Positions 17,471 to 25,788 of a stretch of DNA of 64,000 nt are shown here, one piece after another. The notes under the pieces are model-generated. The model saw nothing but the letters and a program-made list of their open reading frames with translations. It did not search any database and was not told the DNA's origin. Source of the DNA: Neisseria animaloris (lineage in GTDB: Bacteria; Pseudomonadota; Gammaproteobacteria; Burkholderiales; Neisseriaceae); the NCBI RefSeq assembly GCF_900637855.1, contig NZ_LR134440.1, forward strand, positions 1,116,001 through 1,180,000, read 5' to 3'. A program made the position numbers and the translations under genes. Within the stretch, counting starts at the first letter, position 1. Every line of letters begins with the position of its first letter.

Positions 17471-19708
17471 TTATTTATCGCGGCTGAACACCATTTTGGT
17501 TGCCTGCCACGCTACGCAGCACGCACCGCCGATGAAGATTAAGTCGGCAACGGTACGGATCCAGCGCAAAGTATCGAGCAACTCTTGCTGCATGAACCCT
17601 TCGCTGCGGGCGTACCACAAGCCTTGCGTGATGCTGGCATAGGCTTGGATAACGCCGATGGGCAGCAGACTGGTGATGATCATCAGGGTCAGACCGCCGT
17701 TGAGCAGCCAGAAACCCCATGTCATCAGGCTTTCGTTGAATTCGATATTCGGTTTGATATAGCGGGCAACCAGCAGCACGAACCCCAGTGCGAGGAAACC
17801 GTACACACCGAATAATGCGGCATGGGCGTGAACGGCTGTTGTGTTCAAGCCTTGCAGGTAATAGAGTGAAATCGGCGGGTTAATCAGGAAACCGAATACG
17901 CCGGCTCCAACCATGTTCCAGAATGCTACGGCTACGAAGCACATCAGCGGCCAGCGCAGGCGTTTTGCCCACGGCGAAGTGTGTTGGTAAGACCAATGCT
18001 CGTAGGCCTCGCGGCCGAGCAGAATCAGCGGCACCACTTCCAAAGCAGAGAACGACGCGCCTACGGCCATCACGGGCGTGGTGGTTCCCGAAAAATAAAG
18101 GTGGTGGAACGTGCCGGGCACGCCGCCGACCATAAACAGGCTGGCGGAAACCAAAGCGGTTACGGTGGCGGTGCGTTGCGATACCAAGCCCATGTTGAAG
18201 AAGATAAAGGCTAATGCGGCGGTGGCGAATACTTCGAAGAAGCCTTCCACCCACAGGTGTACTACCCACCAACGCCAGTATTCCATGATGGTTAGGCTGG
18301 TGTGTTCGCCGTAGAACAGGCCGGGCGCGTAGAACAGGCCGACCCCGGCCATCGAAGCGACGAAAATGGCCAGCATGTTTTTATCGGTTTTTTGTTTGAA
18401 GGCGTTAACGGTGCAGCGCAGCATCAGAAACAGCCACAGCAGCAAACCCACCATCAGCAGAATCTGCCAAAAACGGCCCAAGTCGAGATATTCGTAACCT
18501 TGATGGCCGAACCAGAAGTTCAAATCAGCCGGAATGGCGTGGCTCAAGGCCAAGAAGTTGCCGCCGTAAGAACCCAGCACAACGATAAACAGAGCGATAT
18601 ATAAGAAATTCACGCCCGCCCGTTGGCATTTCGGATCTTGGCCGCCGTTGATGATCGGGGCGAGGAACAAGCCCGCAGTCAAAAAGCCGGTGGCAATCCA
18701 AAAAATAGCCGATTGAATGTGCCATGTACGCACTAAGGCATACGGAAACCATTGTGAAATATCAATGCCGTAAAACTGCTGGCCTTCCACGGTGTAGTGC
18801 GCGGTAACGCCGCCGAGCAGCACTTGCGCCACAAACAAAGCAACGGTTAGGAAAACGTATTTGCCCAATGCTTTTTGAGACGGCGTGAGCGTAATTTTCG
18901 ATAAAGGATCTTCAGCCGGTGCTTTCGGCTCTTCGTCGTGTTTCTTCAGGAACGAGAAGCCCCATACCAGCAAGCCGATGCCCAGCAGCAGGAACACGAT
19001 GCTGGCAAACGACCACATGTAGTTTTCGGTGGTGGGCACATTGTTGACCAAAGGCTCGTGCGGCCAGTTGTTGGTGTAGGTCGCATCATGGTCGGGACGG
19101 TTGGTAGAAGATGCCCACGAAGTCCAGAAGAAGAAGTTGGTCAGCTTTTGGCGTGCCTCTTCGCTCGGCAGCGTGCCGTTTTTCATGGCAAACGCTTCGC
19201 GGGTTTTAATCATCGAAGGGTCGTCGCCGTAAAGCGTGATGTAATAAGGCGCAACCTGCTTGATCGCTTCGATACGGGTGTCGGACAACACCACCTTGCC
19301 TTGATCGTTGACACGGCTGCCGTTGCGGTATTCATCGGCCAAACGCGCTTGGATATTCGCTTGCGCCGCTTTATCCAATTCGGCGTATTTCTTGCCGAAC
19401 TCTTTGCCTGCGGTAATATCCAGCCATGCTTCGGCCTCGCGGTGCAGCCAGTCGGCCGTCCAGTCGGGGGCTTGATACGCGCCGTGGCCGAGAATCGAAC
19501 CCAGCTCCATACCGCCGGTGCTTTGCCATGCGGATTGGCCGGCCAGAATATCCTGTTCGGTCATGACCGTTTCGCCTGAAGCAGAAACATAGGCTTGGGG
19601 AATCGGCGGCACTTGCCGGTAAACCTCGACACCTAAATAGCCGAGGATGGAGAAAGTAATGGTCAGTACCGCAATCAGCGAGTACCAGAGCTTTTTATAC
19701 TGTCCCAT
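17471..19708 (-). CDS. norB: Quinol-dependent nitric oxide reductase (qNOR)
   Basis: A 745-residue inner membrane enzyme that reduces two NO to N2O with electrons from quinol. The N-terminal periplasmic extension (about residues 35-220) replaces the cytochrome c subunit NorC and marks the qNOR type. It is followed by about 12-14 membrane helices with conserved histidines for haem b, haem b3 and FeB: VRTWHIQSAIFW, WWVVHLWVEGFFEVFA, PGTFHHLYFSG and NTTAVHAHAALFG. ACAGGAGCG precedes the ATG. Divergent from aniA, whose product makes its NO substrate. The promoter has an extended -10 (19773-19778) overlapped by a palindrome shared with aniA. No norC is present, as expected. Confidence 0.97.
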   Translation of the reverse strand: MGQYKKLWYSLIAVLTITFSILGYLGVEVYRQVPPIPQAYVSASGETVMTEQDILAGQSAWQSTGGMELGSILGHGAYQAPDWTADWLHREAEAWLDITAGKEFGKKYAELDKAAQANIQARLADEYRNGSRVNDQGKVVLSDTRIEAIKQVAPYYITLYGDDPSMIKTREAFAMKNGTLPSEEARQKLTNFFFWTSWASSTNRPDHDATYTNNWPHEPLVNNVPTTENYMWSFASIVFLLLGIGLLVWGFSFLKKHDEEPKAPAEDPLSKITLTPSQKALGKYVFLTVALFVAQVLLGGVTAHYTVEGQQFYGIDISQWFPYALVRTWHIQSAIFWIATGFLTAGLFLAPIINGGQDPKCQRAGVNFLYIALFIVVLGSYGGNFLALSHAIPADLNFWFGHQGYEYLDLGRFWQILLMVGLLLWLFLMLRCTVNAFKQKTDKNMLAIFVASMAGVGLFYAPGLFYGEHTSLTIMEYWRWWVVHLWVEGFFEVFATAALAFIFFNMGLVSQRTATVTALVSASLFMVGGVPGTFHHLYFSGTTTPVMAVGASFSALEVVPLILLGREAYEHWSYQHTSPWAKRLRWPLMCFVAVAFWNMVGAGVFGFLINPPISLYYLQGLNTTAVHAHAALFGVYGFLALGFVLLVARYIKPNIEFNESLMTWGFWLLNGGLTLMIITSLLPIGVIQAYASITQGLWYARSEGFMQQELLDTLRWIRTVADLIFIGGACCVAWQATKMVFSRDK

Positions 19709-19748
19709 TTTACGCTCCTGTGTTTGTGTTGTTTTGGGTGGTTTAAAA

Positions 19749-19765
19749 ATTCATAAAATATGAAT
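19749..19765. promoter_or_regulatory. 17-bp palindrome at the norB start site (candidate NsrR operator)
   Basis: ATTCATAAAATATGAAT is a perfect 7-3-7 palindrome. It lies directly after the putative norB transcription start, a repressor position. A 15/17 match recurs upstream of aniA at 19971-19987. NsrR is known to repress norB and aniA in pathogenic neisseriae until NO appears; assigning this site to NsrR is inference. Confidence 0.6.
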
Positions 19766-19772
19766 GTTAAAG

Positions 19773-19778
19773 ATTGTA
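19773..19778 (-). promoter_or_regulatory. Extended -10 element of norB
   Basis: On the minus strand TGCTACAAT gives a TGn-extended -10 (TACAAT) about 65 bases upstream of the norB ATG. No consensus -35 is present at 17 bases (TACCTT), which the extended element can compensate. Confidence 0.5.
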
Positions 19779-19970
19779 GCATGGGCAAAATAAAAAAGGT
19801 ACCGCATGTCAATTAAATTCACGCAAGCAATTGAACATCTATAATTTTATTTGTAATTCACATCACCTCCTCTTCAGTAATCTTTTAATAACAAAAACTT
19901 ATATTATTATCCGAAAGTATTAATCAGACCATCTAAAAGGTAGTTCTAAAGTATTATTTGAACTTTAAAG

Positions 19971-19987
19971 ATTCATATTTTATGAGC
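19971..19987. promoter_or_regulatory. Palindrome upstream of aniA (second copy of the norB operator)
   Basis: ATTCATATTTTATGAGC matches the norB palindrome at 15 of 17 positions and ends 3 bases before the FNR box. It is centred near -60 of the predicted aniA start. Confidence 0.55.
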
Positions 19988-19990
19988 TAA

Positions 19991-20032
19991 TTGATTTAAA
20001 TCAACATCTCAGATATCCCCTTCACACATAAT
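19991..20032 (+). promoter_or_regulatory. FNR-dependent class II promoter of aniA
   Basis: TTGATTTAAATCAA (19991-20004) is a perfect FNR box (TTGAT-N4-ATCAA). CATAAT (20027-20032) is the -10; the predicted start near 20039 puts the box centre at -41.5, the class II activator position. This matches the known anaerobic, FNR-activated aniA promoter of gonococcus. Confidence 0.88.
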
Positions 20033-20110
20033 CTGTGAAAAATAGTAAAAAACTGTTTTATATAAAATTTGCTTACACCTTGATAAGCGGAACAACAAAA
20101 GGAAACTGCC

Positions 20111-21607
20111 ATGAAACACCATATTCTTGCTGCATTGATTGCATCTGTATTTACTCTTGCTGCCTGCGACCAGAAAGCCCCCGAAAAACCGGCAGACACT
20201 GTAATTCCCGCATCAAGCGAACAAAAAACAGCCGATACGCAAACTCCACAGGGTGAGTTGCCCGTCATTGATGCCGTGATGACGCATGCGCCCCAAGTGC
20301 CTCCGCCCGTTAACCGCGACTATCCCGCCAAAGTCATCGTAAAAATGGAAGTGCTTGAAAAAGTGATGAAAATGGCCGACGGTGTAGATTATAAATATTG
20401 GACCTTTGGCGGGCAGGTGCCTGGCCAATTCATCCGTGTGCGCGAAGGCGACCAAGTGGAAGTGCAGTTTTCCAACCACCCCACTTCTACCGTGCCGCAC
20501 AATGTGGACTTCCATGCCGTAACCGGCCCCGGCGGTGGTGCCGAAGCTACCTTTACCGCGCCCGGCCACACTTCTACGTTCAGTTTCAAAGCCTTGCAAC
20601 CCGGCCTGTATATCTATCACTGTGCCACCGCTCCCGTGGGCATGCACATTGCCAACGGGATGTACGGTTTGATTTTGGTCGAGCCTAAAGAAGGATTGCC
20701 GAAAGTCGATAAAGAATTTTATGTTGTGCAAGGCGACTTCTACACCAAAGGCAAATACGGCGAACCCGGTCTGCAACCCTTTGATATGGAAAAAGCCATT
20801 AAAGAACAACCCGATTACGTTGTCTTTAACGGCCATGTCGGTTCGATTGCCGGCGATAACGCCTTGAAAGCCAAAGTGGGCGAAAGCGTGCGGATTTTCG
20901 TGGGTAACGGCGGCCCCAACTTAGTGTCTTCCTTCCACGTTATCGGCGAAATCTTCGACAAAGTTTATGTGGAAGGCGGCAAGCTGATTAATGAAAATAT
21001 TCAAACCACTTTGGTGCCTGCGGGCGGTGCGGCGATTGTCGATTTCAAACTCGACGTGCCCGGCAGCTTCACGTTGGTTGATCATTCTATTTTCCGCGCA
21101 TTCAATAAAGGCGCATTGGGTCAATTGAAAGTAGAAGGCCCAGAAAACAAAGAAATTTACTCCGGCAAAATGAGCGATACCGTTTACCAGCCCGAAGGCG
21201 GAACCATCCAAACCGTGCCCTTAACCGCCAGCGAAGCTGCACAAGTAGCCACAGGCCCTGCTAAAGCATCAAACAAAGAAGAGCAAATCAAGCTCGGTAA
21301 AACCGTGTACAACGCCAACTGTATGGCCTGTCACGGTGTGGAAGGCAAAGGTGTGGAAGGTGCGTTTCCTCCGCTGGCCGGTTCCGACTACCTTCAAGCA
21401 GATCCCAAACGCGGCATCCATGCCATTCTTAAGGGCGTGAGCGGCAAAATTACCGTAAACGGAAAAGAATACAACAGCGTTATGCCGGCCATGGCTTTGA
21501 ATGACGAAGATGCCGCCAACGTGCTGACCTATGTTCTCAACAGCTTCGGTAATGGCGGAGGTCAAATCACCGCAGCCGACGTAGCCAAAGAGCGTGCAGC
21601 CAAGTAA
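20111..21607 (+). CDS. aniA: Copper nitrite reductase AniA with C-terminal cytochrome c domain
   Basis: A 498-residue outer-membrane-anchored NirK that reduces nitrite to NO. The N-terminus is a lipoprotein signal with lipobox LAAC (Cys18), followed by a flexible Pro/Ala/Glu linker. Two cupredoxin domains follow; type 1/type 2 copper ligands lie in [21 protein letters not shown] and [11 protein letters not shown]. After about residue 395 comes a cytochrome c domain with CMACH (Cys404, Cys407, His408) and a Met ligand candidate in VMPAMAL. Gonococcal and meningococcal AniA end before this domain, so the fusion is a notable variant giving a built-in electron donor. AAGGAAA precedes the ATG. Followed by nirV. 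Confidence 0.96.
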   Translation: MKHHILAALIASVFTLAACDQKAPEKPADTVIPASSEQKTADTQTPQGELPVIDAVMTHAPQVPPPVNRDYPAKVIVKMEVLEKVMKMADGVDYKYWTFGGQVPGQFIRVREGDQVEVQFSNHPTSTVPHNVDFHAVTGPGGGAEATFTAPGHTSTFSFKALQPGLYIYHCATAPVGMHIANGMYGLILVEPKEGLPKVDKEFYVVQGDFYTKGKYGEPGLQPFDMEKAIKEQPDYVVFNGHVGSIAGDNALKAKVGESVRIFVGNGGPNLVSSFHVIGEIFDKVYVEGGKLINENIQTTLVPAGGAAIVDFKLDVPGSFTLVDHSIFRAFNKGALGQLKVEGPENKEIYSGKMSDTVYQPEGGTIQTVPLTASEAAQVATGPAKASNKEEQIKLGKTVYNANCMACHGVEGKGVEGAFPPLAGSDYLQADPKRGIHAILKGVSGKITVNGKEYNSVMPAMALNDEDAANVLTYVLNSFGNGGGQITAADVAKERAAK

Positions 21608-21616
21608 GCTGCAAAC

Positions 21617-21652
21617 AGGCCGTCTGAAAACAACCCTGCTTTCAGACGGCCT
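21617..21652 (+). terminator. DUS pair after aniA
   Basis: AGGCCGTCTGAA (21617-21628) and TTCAGACGGCCT (21641-21652) 9 bases past the aniA stop. No long T run; likely a partial terminator. Confidence 0.6.
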
Positions 21653-21807
21653 CATAAAACAGCATACACACAAAGTTCTGATTCAATATAAAAAGAAGAA
21701 TGATCCGGTTCTTCCACCATATTTGACACAGGCCAAAAACCGGATATTGATAAAGCAGTATGATGTCAAAAACGTTACGGCATTATCGGCTTTAACATGC
21801 AACGGTT

Positions 21808-21861
21808 GTTTTCTTTTCAGACGGCCTCTGGCTTGATAAACAGGCCGTCTGAAAAGAAAAC
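21808..21861 (+). repeat. Perfect 20-bp DUS hairpin upstream of nirV
   Basis: GTTTTCTTTTCAGACGGCCT (21808-21827) is fully complementary to AGGCCGTCTGAAAAGAAAAC (21842-21861) around a 14-base loop. It ends 23 bases before the nirV ATG and lacks a following T run, so it could stabilise the nirV message or limit read-through from aniA. Confidence 0.65.
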
Positions 21862-21884
21862 AGGCAACTGACAGGAGCCAAACC

Positions 21885-22640
21885 ATGCACACAGCCAAAC
21901 TGTTTCTCATCGCTTTCATGCTTGCCGCAGGCACGGCTGCTGCCGCCGACATGGTTAAAGTAAAAGGAGGCAGCTATCGCCCGTTGTATCTGAAAAAAGA
22001 TACGCCCATGATTGTCGTCAAGCCCTTCCAAATGGACGTATTACCGGTTACCAATGCCGATTTCGCCGATTTTGTGCAAAAGCATCCGCAATGGGAATAC
22101 GGCAAAGTCGGCAGCAAACAGGCCGAACAAGGCTATCTGCGCCATTGGGTAAAAAGAGGTAACGGTTATGCCCCCAAAACGGAAGACTTGAAAAAACCGG
22201 TAACCAATGTTTCGTGGTTTGCCGCCAATGCCTACTGCAATGCACAAGGCAAACGCTTGCCGACAATGGATGAATGGGAATTCGCCGGACAAGCCTCGAC
22301 TACCAAAGTCAACGGCACTACGGAAGAAAACTATAACCGCATCATTCTCGACTGGTATGCGGAAGGCAGCAGAAAAGGCTTGCGCGACGTAGGCAAAAGC
22401 AAACCCAACTATTGGGGCATTTACGATATGCACGGCCTGATTTGGGAATGGACGGAAGACTTCAACAGCAGCCTGCTCAGTTCCAACGCGGCGGCGGGCA
22501 ACAATATGTTTTGCAGCGGCGCAGCGGCTGGTTCTGCCGACCCCAGCGATTACGCTGCATTCATGCGCTACGGTATCCGCACCAGCCTGCAAGCCAAGTT
22601 TGTACTGAACAACCTCGGTTTCCGTTGCGCGAAAAAATAA
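21885..22640 (+). CDS. nirV: NirV-like formylglycine-generating-enzyme (FGE-sulfatase) domain protein
   Basis: A 251-residue exported protein: signal peptide (LFLIAFMLAAGTAAA), then one SUMF1/FGE-type domain with FQMDVLPVTNADFADFV, KPVTNVSWFAANAYCNAQGKR, LPTMDEWEFAGQ, IYDMHGLIWEWTEDF and the terminal NNLGFRCAKK. The same family sits beside nirK in several denitrifiers under the name NirV, where its role is unresolved (maturation or repair of the reductase has been suggested). The catalytic Cys pair of true FGE is not obvious. ACAGGAGC precedes the ATG. Co-directional with aniA, with two hairpins in the gap. Confidence 0.85.
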   Translation: MHTAKLFLIAFMLAAGTAAAADMVKVKGGSYRPLYLKKDTPMIVVKPFQMDVLPVTNADFADFVQKHPQWEYGKVGSKQAEQGYLRHWVKRGNGYAPKTEDLKKPVTNVSWFAANAYCNAQGKRLPTMDEWEFAGQASTTKVNGTTEENYNRIILDWYAEGSRKGLRDVGKSKPNYWGIYDMHGLIWEWTEDFNSSLLSSNAAAGNNMFCSGAAAGSADPSDYAAFMRYGIRTSLQAKFVLNNLGFRCAKK

Positions 22641-22705
22641 TATGCTTTTTGGTTGTTGATTATCTTCTTTAGTTTCCTTTTCTGCTCTCCATAAACAAGC
22701 AGCTT

Positions 22706-22739
22706 GGCGGTACTTCAAACGATGTGCCGCCGTTTTTTT
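22706..22739 (+). terminator. Intrinsic terminator of nirV
   Basis: GGCGGTAC / GTGCCGCC (one wobble pair) with a 10-base loop and a T7 run. Confidence 0.8.
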
Positions 22740-23276
22740 ACATCATTCCCCCAACTTAATTGAAAATACTCGAAAATTGCCCATAACCTTGTGAACAGCT
22801 TGTGGATAAATAAAGTTTGAAATTGAATCATATAAGAAATTCTCTATTGCTTAAAATCCAGGCAAATTACCATACAAACCACCAAAACTGTTTATCCAAA
22901 TGTGTATTGCCTGTGCATAAGATAGATAAACCTTTATTTCTCTGATAAAAAATAAAATTGATTAAAATTTCATCACTCTATCAGACTTAATATAAACAAC
23001 AATCCGCTATTTCAAGCCATATTCAAAATATCTAAGTACGCACCATTGCTAATCCGAATAAAACCAGACGGAAACAATGCACGAGTTAATATCTTATCTG
23101 CTTTAAAACAAAAACCGTTGTTATTTTCAGCAATGAAAATAATGCAAATTAGATTTAAATCAAAAAATATGGAATAAAAATTTTTACTCTATTTACATTT
23201 CCACACAAATTCAATCAAAATTATAGGTTCGTTTCTTTCATTATGGTTACTTTAAATATATTACGGTTATTTAATA
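22740..23276. other. AT-rich non-coding stretch before the unknown membrane gene
   Basis: About 540 bases, very AT-rich, with no DNA uptake sequence and no coding frame of any length. No repeat or RNA gene was recognised. The composition shift continues into the following gene, so the whole 22.7-24.1 kb section may be an acquired or relaxed region. Confidence 0.5.
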
Positions 23277-23993
23277 ATGAGAAGTTGGACAAAACTCATT
23301 CAATCTTCAGTTTCTGTAGCCTTCTTAGGCATAACCAGTTGGGCGACCACGTATTGTTACGGTTGGGGAGAAGCCCTTTATTACGGCTATCCATGGTGGC
23401 ACGTTGCAAAAGGGCCGGATAGCGTTGCTCGGAGCATGGCATATGTTTGCGTTACCTCTTTCGCCCTGATAATAGGATACGGCATCGGATATCTTCTGCT
23501 CCGGGGAGTTAAAAGAAGCAATTTATTTCAGAATATCGGCTGCTTGAGAATTTTCATCCTCTTATCTGTTTTGTTCTTTCCGATTGTCGTGGAGTTTTAT
23601 ATTTTCGCAGGGTATATATCGGGGAAATTTATTGCCTTCTTTCTCATCGTTGCCCTAATCTTATCTGCCATATTTCACAAAACCGGCAATACTTTTTCCC
23701 TAGACATTATGAAAATTAAAAATAAAGAGCAACACTCTTTCATTTTTACAGTATTCATTTTTCTGTATTTCACAATATTGGCATTCTGTATTGGATATAT
23801 ACGGCCATATTTCCGAACAACTTATGACAAAATTATCTTCGACAACCAGCAATATTACATTTTGGCTTGCAATGGGGATATGTATGTTCTGGGTAAAAAA
23901 ACCAAAAACAACAAAACCTTCATATTTTTTAACCACAACACCTTGAAAGGCTATAAAGTAGATGTTGTCGAGCTGCCGTCGCCATTATCGTAA
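23277..23993 (+). CDS. Unknown membrane protein, about five helices
   Basis: A 238-residue protein that I do not recognise. Hydrophobic segments lie at about residues 8-28, 53-75, 88-110, 113-132 and 151-172. The last 65 residues form a soluble tail with strand-like alternation (DKIIFDNQQYYILACNGD, MYVLGKKTKNNKTFIFF). That tail recalls the beta-rich tails of small uncharacterised proteobacterial membrane proteins, but no function follows from it. Codon usage is AT-rich compared with neighbours, and there is no uptake sequence within or close to it. The ribosome site is poor, so expression is uncertain. Reading frame length and amphipathic pattern argue that it is real. Confidence 0.65.
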   Translation: MRSWTKLIQSSVSVAFLGITSWATTYCYGWGEALYYGYPWWHVAKGPDSVARSMAYVCVTSFALIIGYGIGYLLLRGVKRSNLFQNIGCLRIFILLSVLFFPIVVEFYIFAGYISGKFIAFFLIVALILSAIFHKTGNTFSLDIMKIKNKEQHSFIFTVFIFLYFTILAFCIGYIRPYFRTTYDKIIFDNQQYYILACNGDMYVLGKKTKNNKTFIFFNHNTLKGYKVDVVELPSPLS

Positions 23994-24188
23994 ACATCAA
24001 AGCACGGCTGGAATGATACAAAAGAAAACCATTCGGCCGTATCTTTAAACCCCGGCCAAACTTACCATAACAAATATATTTCTAATCTTTAGCACTTCCT
24101 AACCACACCGAATAAAACACATGTAATAATAAATATGCCGCATACCGTGTTGTTGCAAAAGCAACAGCACACGAAAAAGGAGCAGCCT

Positions 24189-25508
24189 ATGCACACGCTG
24201 TCTGCAGAAGTACGGACGCAAAAAGCCCGCGCTCGCCTCAAAAAAAGCCGCCGTCTGGCCACCGGATTATTGTTGTCGGCTTGCGTACTGTTTACTGTAT
24301 CGGCAATCTATGTCAAACAATATCCCGCACTCGGTTACCTGAAAGCCTTTGCCGAAGCCTCAATGGTGGGGGCATTGGCCGACTGGTTCGCCGTTACCGC
24401 CCTATTCCGTCACCCACTGGGGCTACCGATACCGCATACTGCCATTCTGCCGCGTAATCAACACCGCATTGCTGACGAGCTCGGGCGCTTTATCGAAAAC
24501 AACTTCCTGCAAAGCAAGCCCATCGCCTTACGCGTTTATCAAGCGGCACCGAGCGAAAAGCTATTAAACTGGCTGGCTTCCGAGCCAACTCGTACCCAAT
24601 GGATGCCGTGGCTGACTAAACAATTGGTTCCGCTTATCAAGATCGCTAAACCCGAACAAGTATCCCGCTTTTTAAGCCAACTTCTTACCGAGCAATACAG
24701 CGGCGACAAAATCGGCAAAACGCTTTCAGACGGCCTCTCCGCCTTAAAAACCCAAGGGCTGCACGAAACCCTGTTTACGGCCGTCTTAAAACAAACCCGC
24801 CGCTGGCTGAAAAACCCCGAAACCCGCGCCCTACTGGAACAAAACCTGTACGAATGGGCGGCAAGAATCAAAAGCGACAATCCCGGCGCATGGGAAAGAT
24901 TGAAAGCCTCATTAAAAGGCACATTGGTAGACAAAGTGGACGGCTGGGTATCTGAAAAAGCCTTGGAATGGGCGGATTCCTATCTTGCCGCCGCACTAAA
25001 AGACCCTAACCACCGCATCCGCCAAAATTTTGACGAACAGTTCGACCGCATCACGGAAGCTCTGCGCCATTCCCGACTGTGGCATAAAAAACTGGAGCGT
25101 GAAAAAAACCACTTTGCCGAATCCCCTGCTTTGCAGGAAATCCTGCAACAAAGCTGGCAAAGTCTGCAAACATGGACGGAACACGATGTGGAAAAACCGG
25201 ATTCCCTATGGTTGGCGCAATTAAACAAACTTCTCGACCACATGCTCGCTCAAGCGGCGAAATACCCGCAATTTATGCGCCGCGCAGATGTGCGCATCTC
25301 GCTGATGGTGCGCGATTTTGTGATGCGCCACAAAGAAAAAGCCGCATTGTTTGTATCCGACAAAGTAAAAGGCTGGGACAGCACGCAAATGGTCGAAAAA
25401 CTGGAACTCAGCGTCGGCCGCGATTTACAGTTTATCCGCATCAACGGCACCTTAGTCGGCGGCTTGGTGGGGCTTGCCATTTATTGCGTGTCGCAATGGG
25501 CGTTTTGA
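24189..25508 (+). CDS. DUF445 family inner membrane protein (YjiN-like)
   Basis: A 439-residue protein with one N-terminal helix (ATGLLLSACVLFTVSAIYV), the conserved block YLKAFAEASMVGALADWFAVTALFRHPLG and PHTAILPRNQHRIADELGRFIENNFL, a long alpha-helical middle and a C-terminal helix (INGTLVGGLVGLAIY). This is the DUF445/YjiN family, bound to the inner membrane; its role is unknown. ATG 24189 is chosen over an upstream start because AAGGAG lies 8 bases before it. A coding-embedded uptake sequence occurs near 24726. Confidence 0.9.
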   Translation: MHTLSAEVRTQKARARLKKSRRLATGLLLSACVLFTVSAIYVKQYPALGYLKAFAEASMVGALADWFAVTALFRHPLGLPIPHTAILPRNQHRIADELGRFIENNFLQSKPIALRVYQAAPSEKLLNWLASEPTRTQWMPWLTKQLVPLIKIAKPEQVSRFLSQLLTEQYSGDKIGKTLSDGLSALKTQGLHETLFTAVLKQTRRWLKNPETRALLEQNLYEWAARIKSDNPGAWERLKASLKGTLVDKVDGWVSEKALEWADSYLAAALKDPNHRIRQNFDEQFDRITEALRHSRLWHKKLEREKNHFAESPALQEILQQSWQSLQTWTEHDVEKPDSLWLAQLNKLLDHMLAQAAKYPQFMRRADVRISLMVRDFVMRHKEKAALFVSDKVKGWDSTQMVEKLELSVGRDLQFIRINGTLVGGLVGLAIYCVSQWAF

Positions 25509-25584
25509 ACAAGATGCAGTAAGATTTTTCCATACTATAAAAAGCCGTCTTAAAATGCCGTCCCCATACTATATATAAAGTAAC

Positions 25585-25626
25585 TTGAGGCCGTCTGAAA
25601 AACGCTCGGTTTTCAGACGGCCTCAA
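25585..25626 (+). terminator. DUS hairpin after the DUF445 gene
   Basis: TTGAGGCCGTCTGAAAA / TTTTCAGACGGCCTCAA: perfect 17-bp stem, 8-base loop. Confidence 0.75.
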
Positions 25627-25651
25627 AGCAGCGTATAATTTCATCACAAAC

Positions 25652-25671
25652 AAACCGCCTTCGGGCGGTTT
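25652..25671 (+). terminator. C(UUCG)G tetraloop hairpin
   Basis: AAACCGCC-TTCG-GGCGGTTT, an 8-bp stem capped by the very stable UUCG loop. A T5 run follows only at about 25681. A candidate TATAAT lies at 25634-25639, so this hairpin may sit at the 5' end of the Bcr/CflA transcript instead of ending the upstream one. Confidence 0.6.
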
Positions 25672-25710
25672 CATTGTACGTTTTTCCCCGATTTTATTCT
25701 TTATATATAA

Positions 25711-25768
25711 GTAGTGAAGCAAGCACTCGAATCCGCATGTTCCGCACGAGGGATTAAAAATTCACTAC
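25711..25768 (+). promoter_or_regulatory. Pseudoknot-like structured leader upstream of the Bcr/CflA transporter
   Basis: GTAGTGAA (25711-25718) pairs with TTCACTAC (25761-25768). Inside, CTCG (25726-25729) pairs with CGAG (25747-25750), and AATCC (25730-25734) with GGATT (25751-25755), in the interleaved order of an H-type pseudoknot. It ends 20 bases before the ATG at 25789. I do not recognise it as a known riboswitch class. Confidence 0.4.
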
Positions 25769-25788
25769 GCCTGCCCGAAAGACATTAA

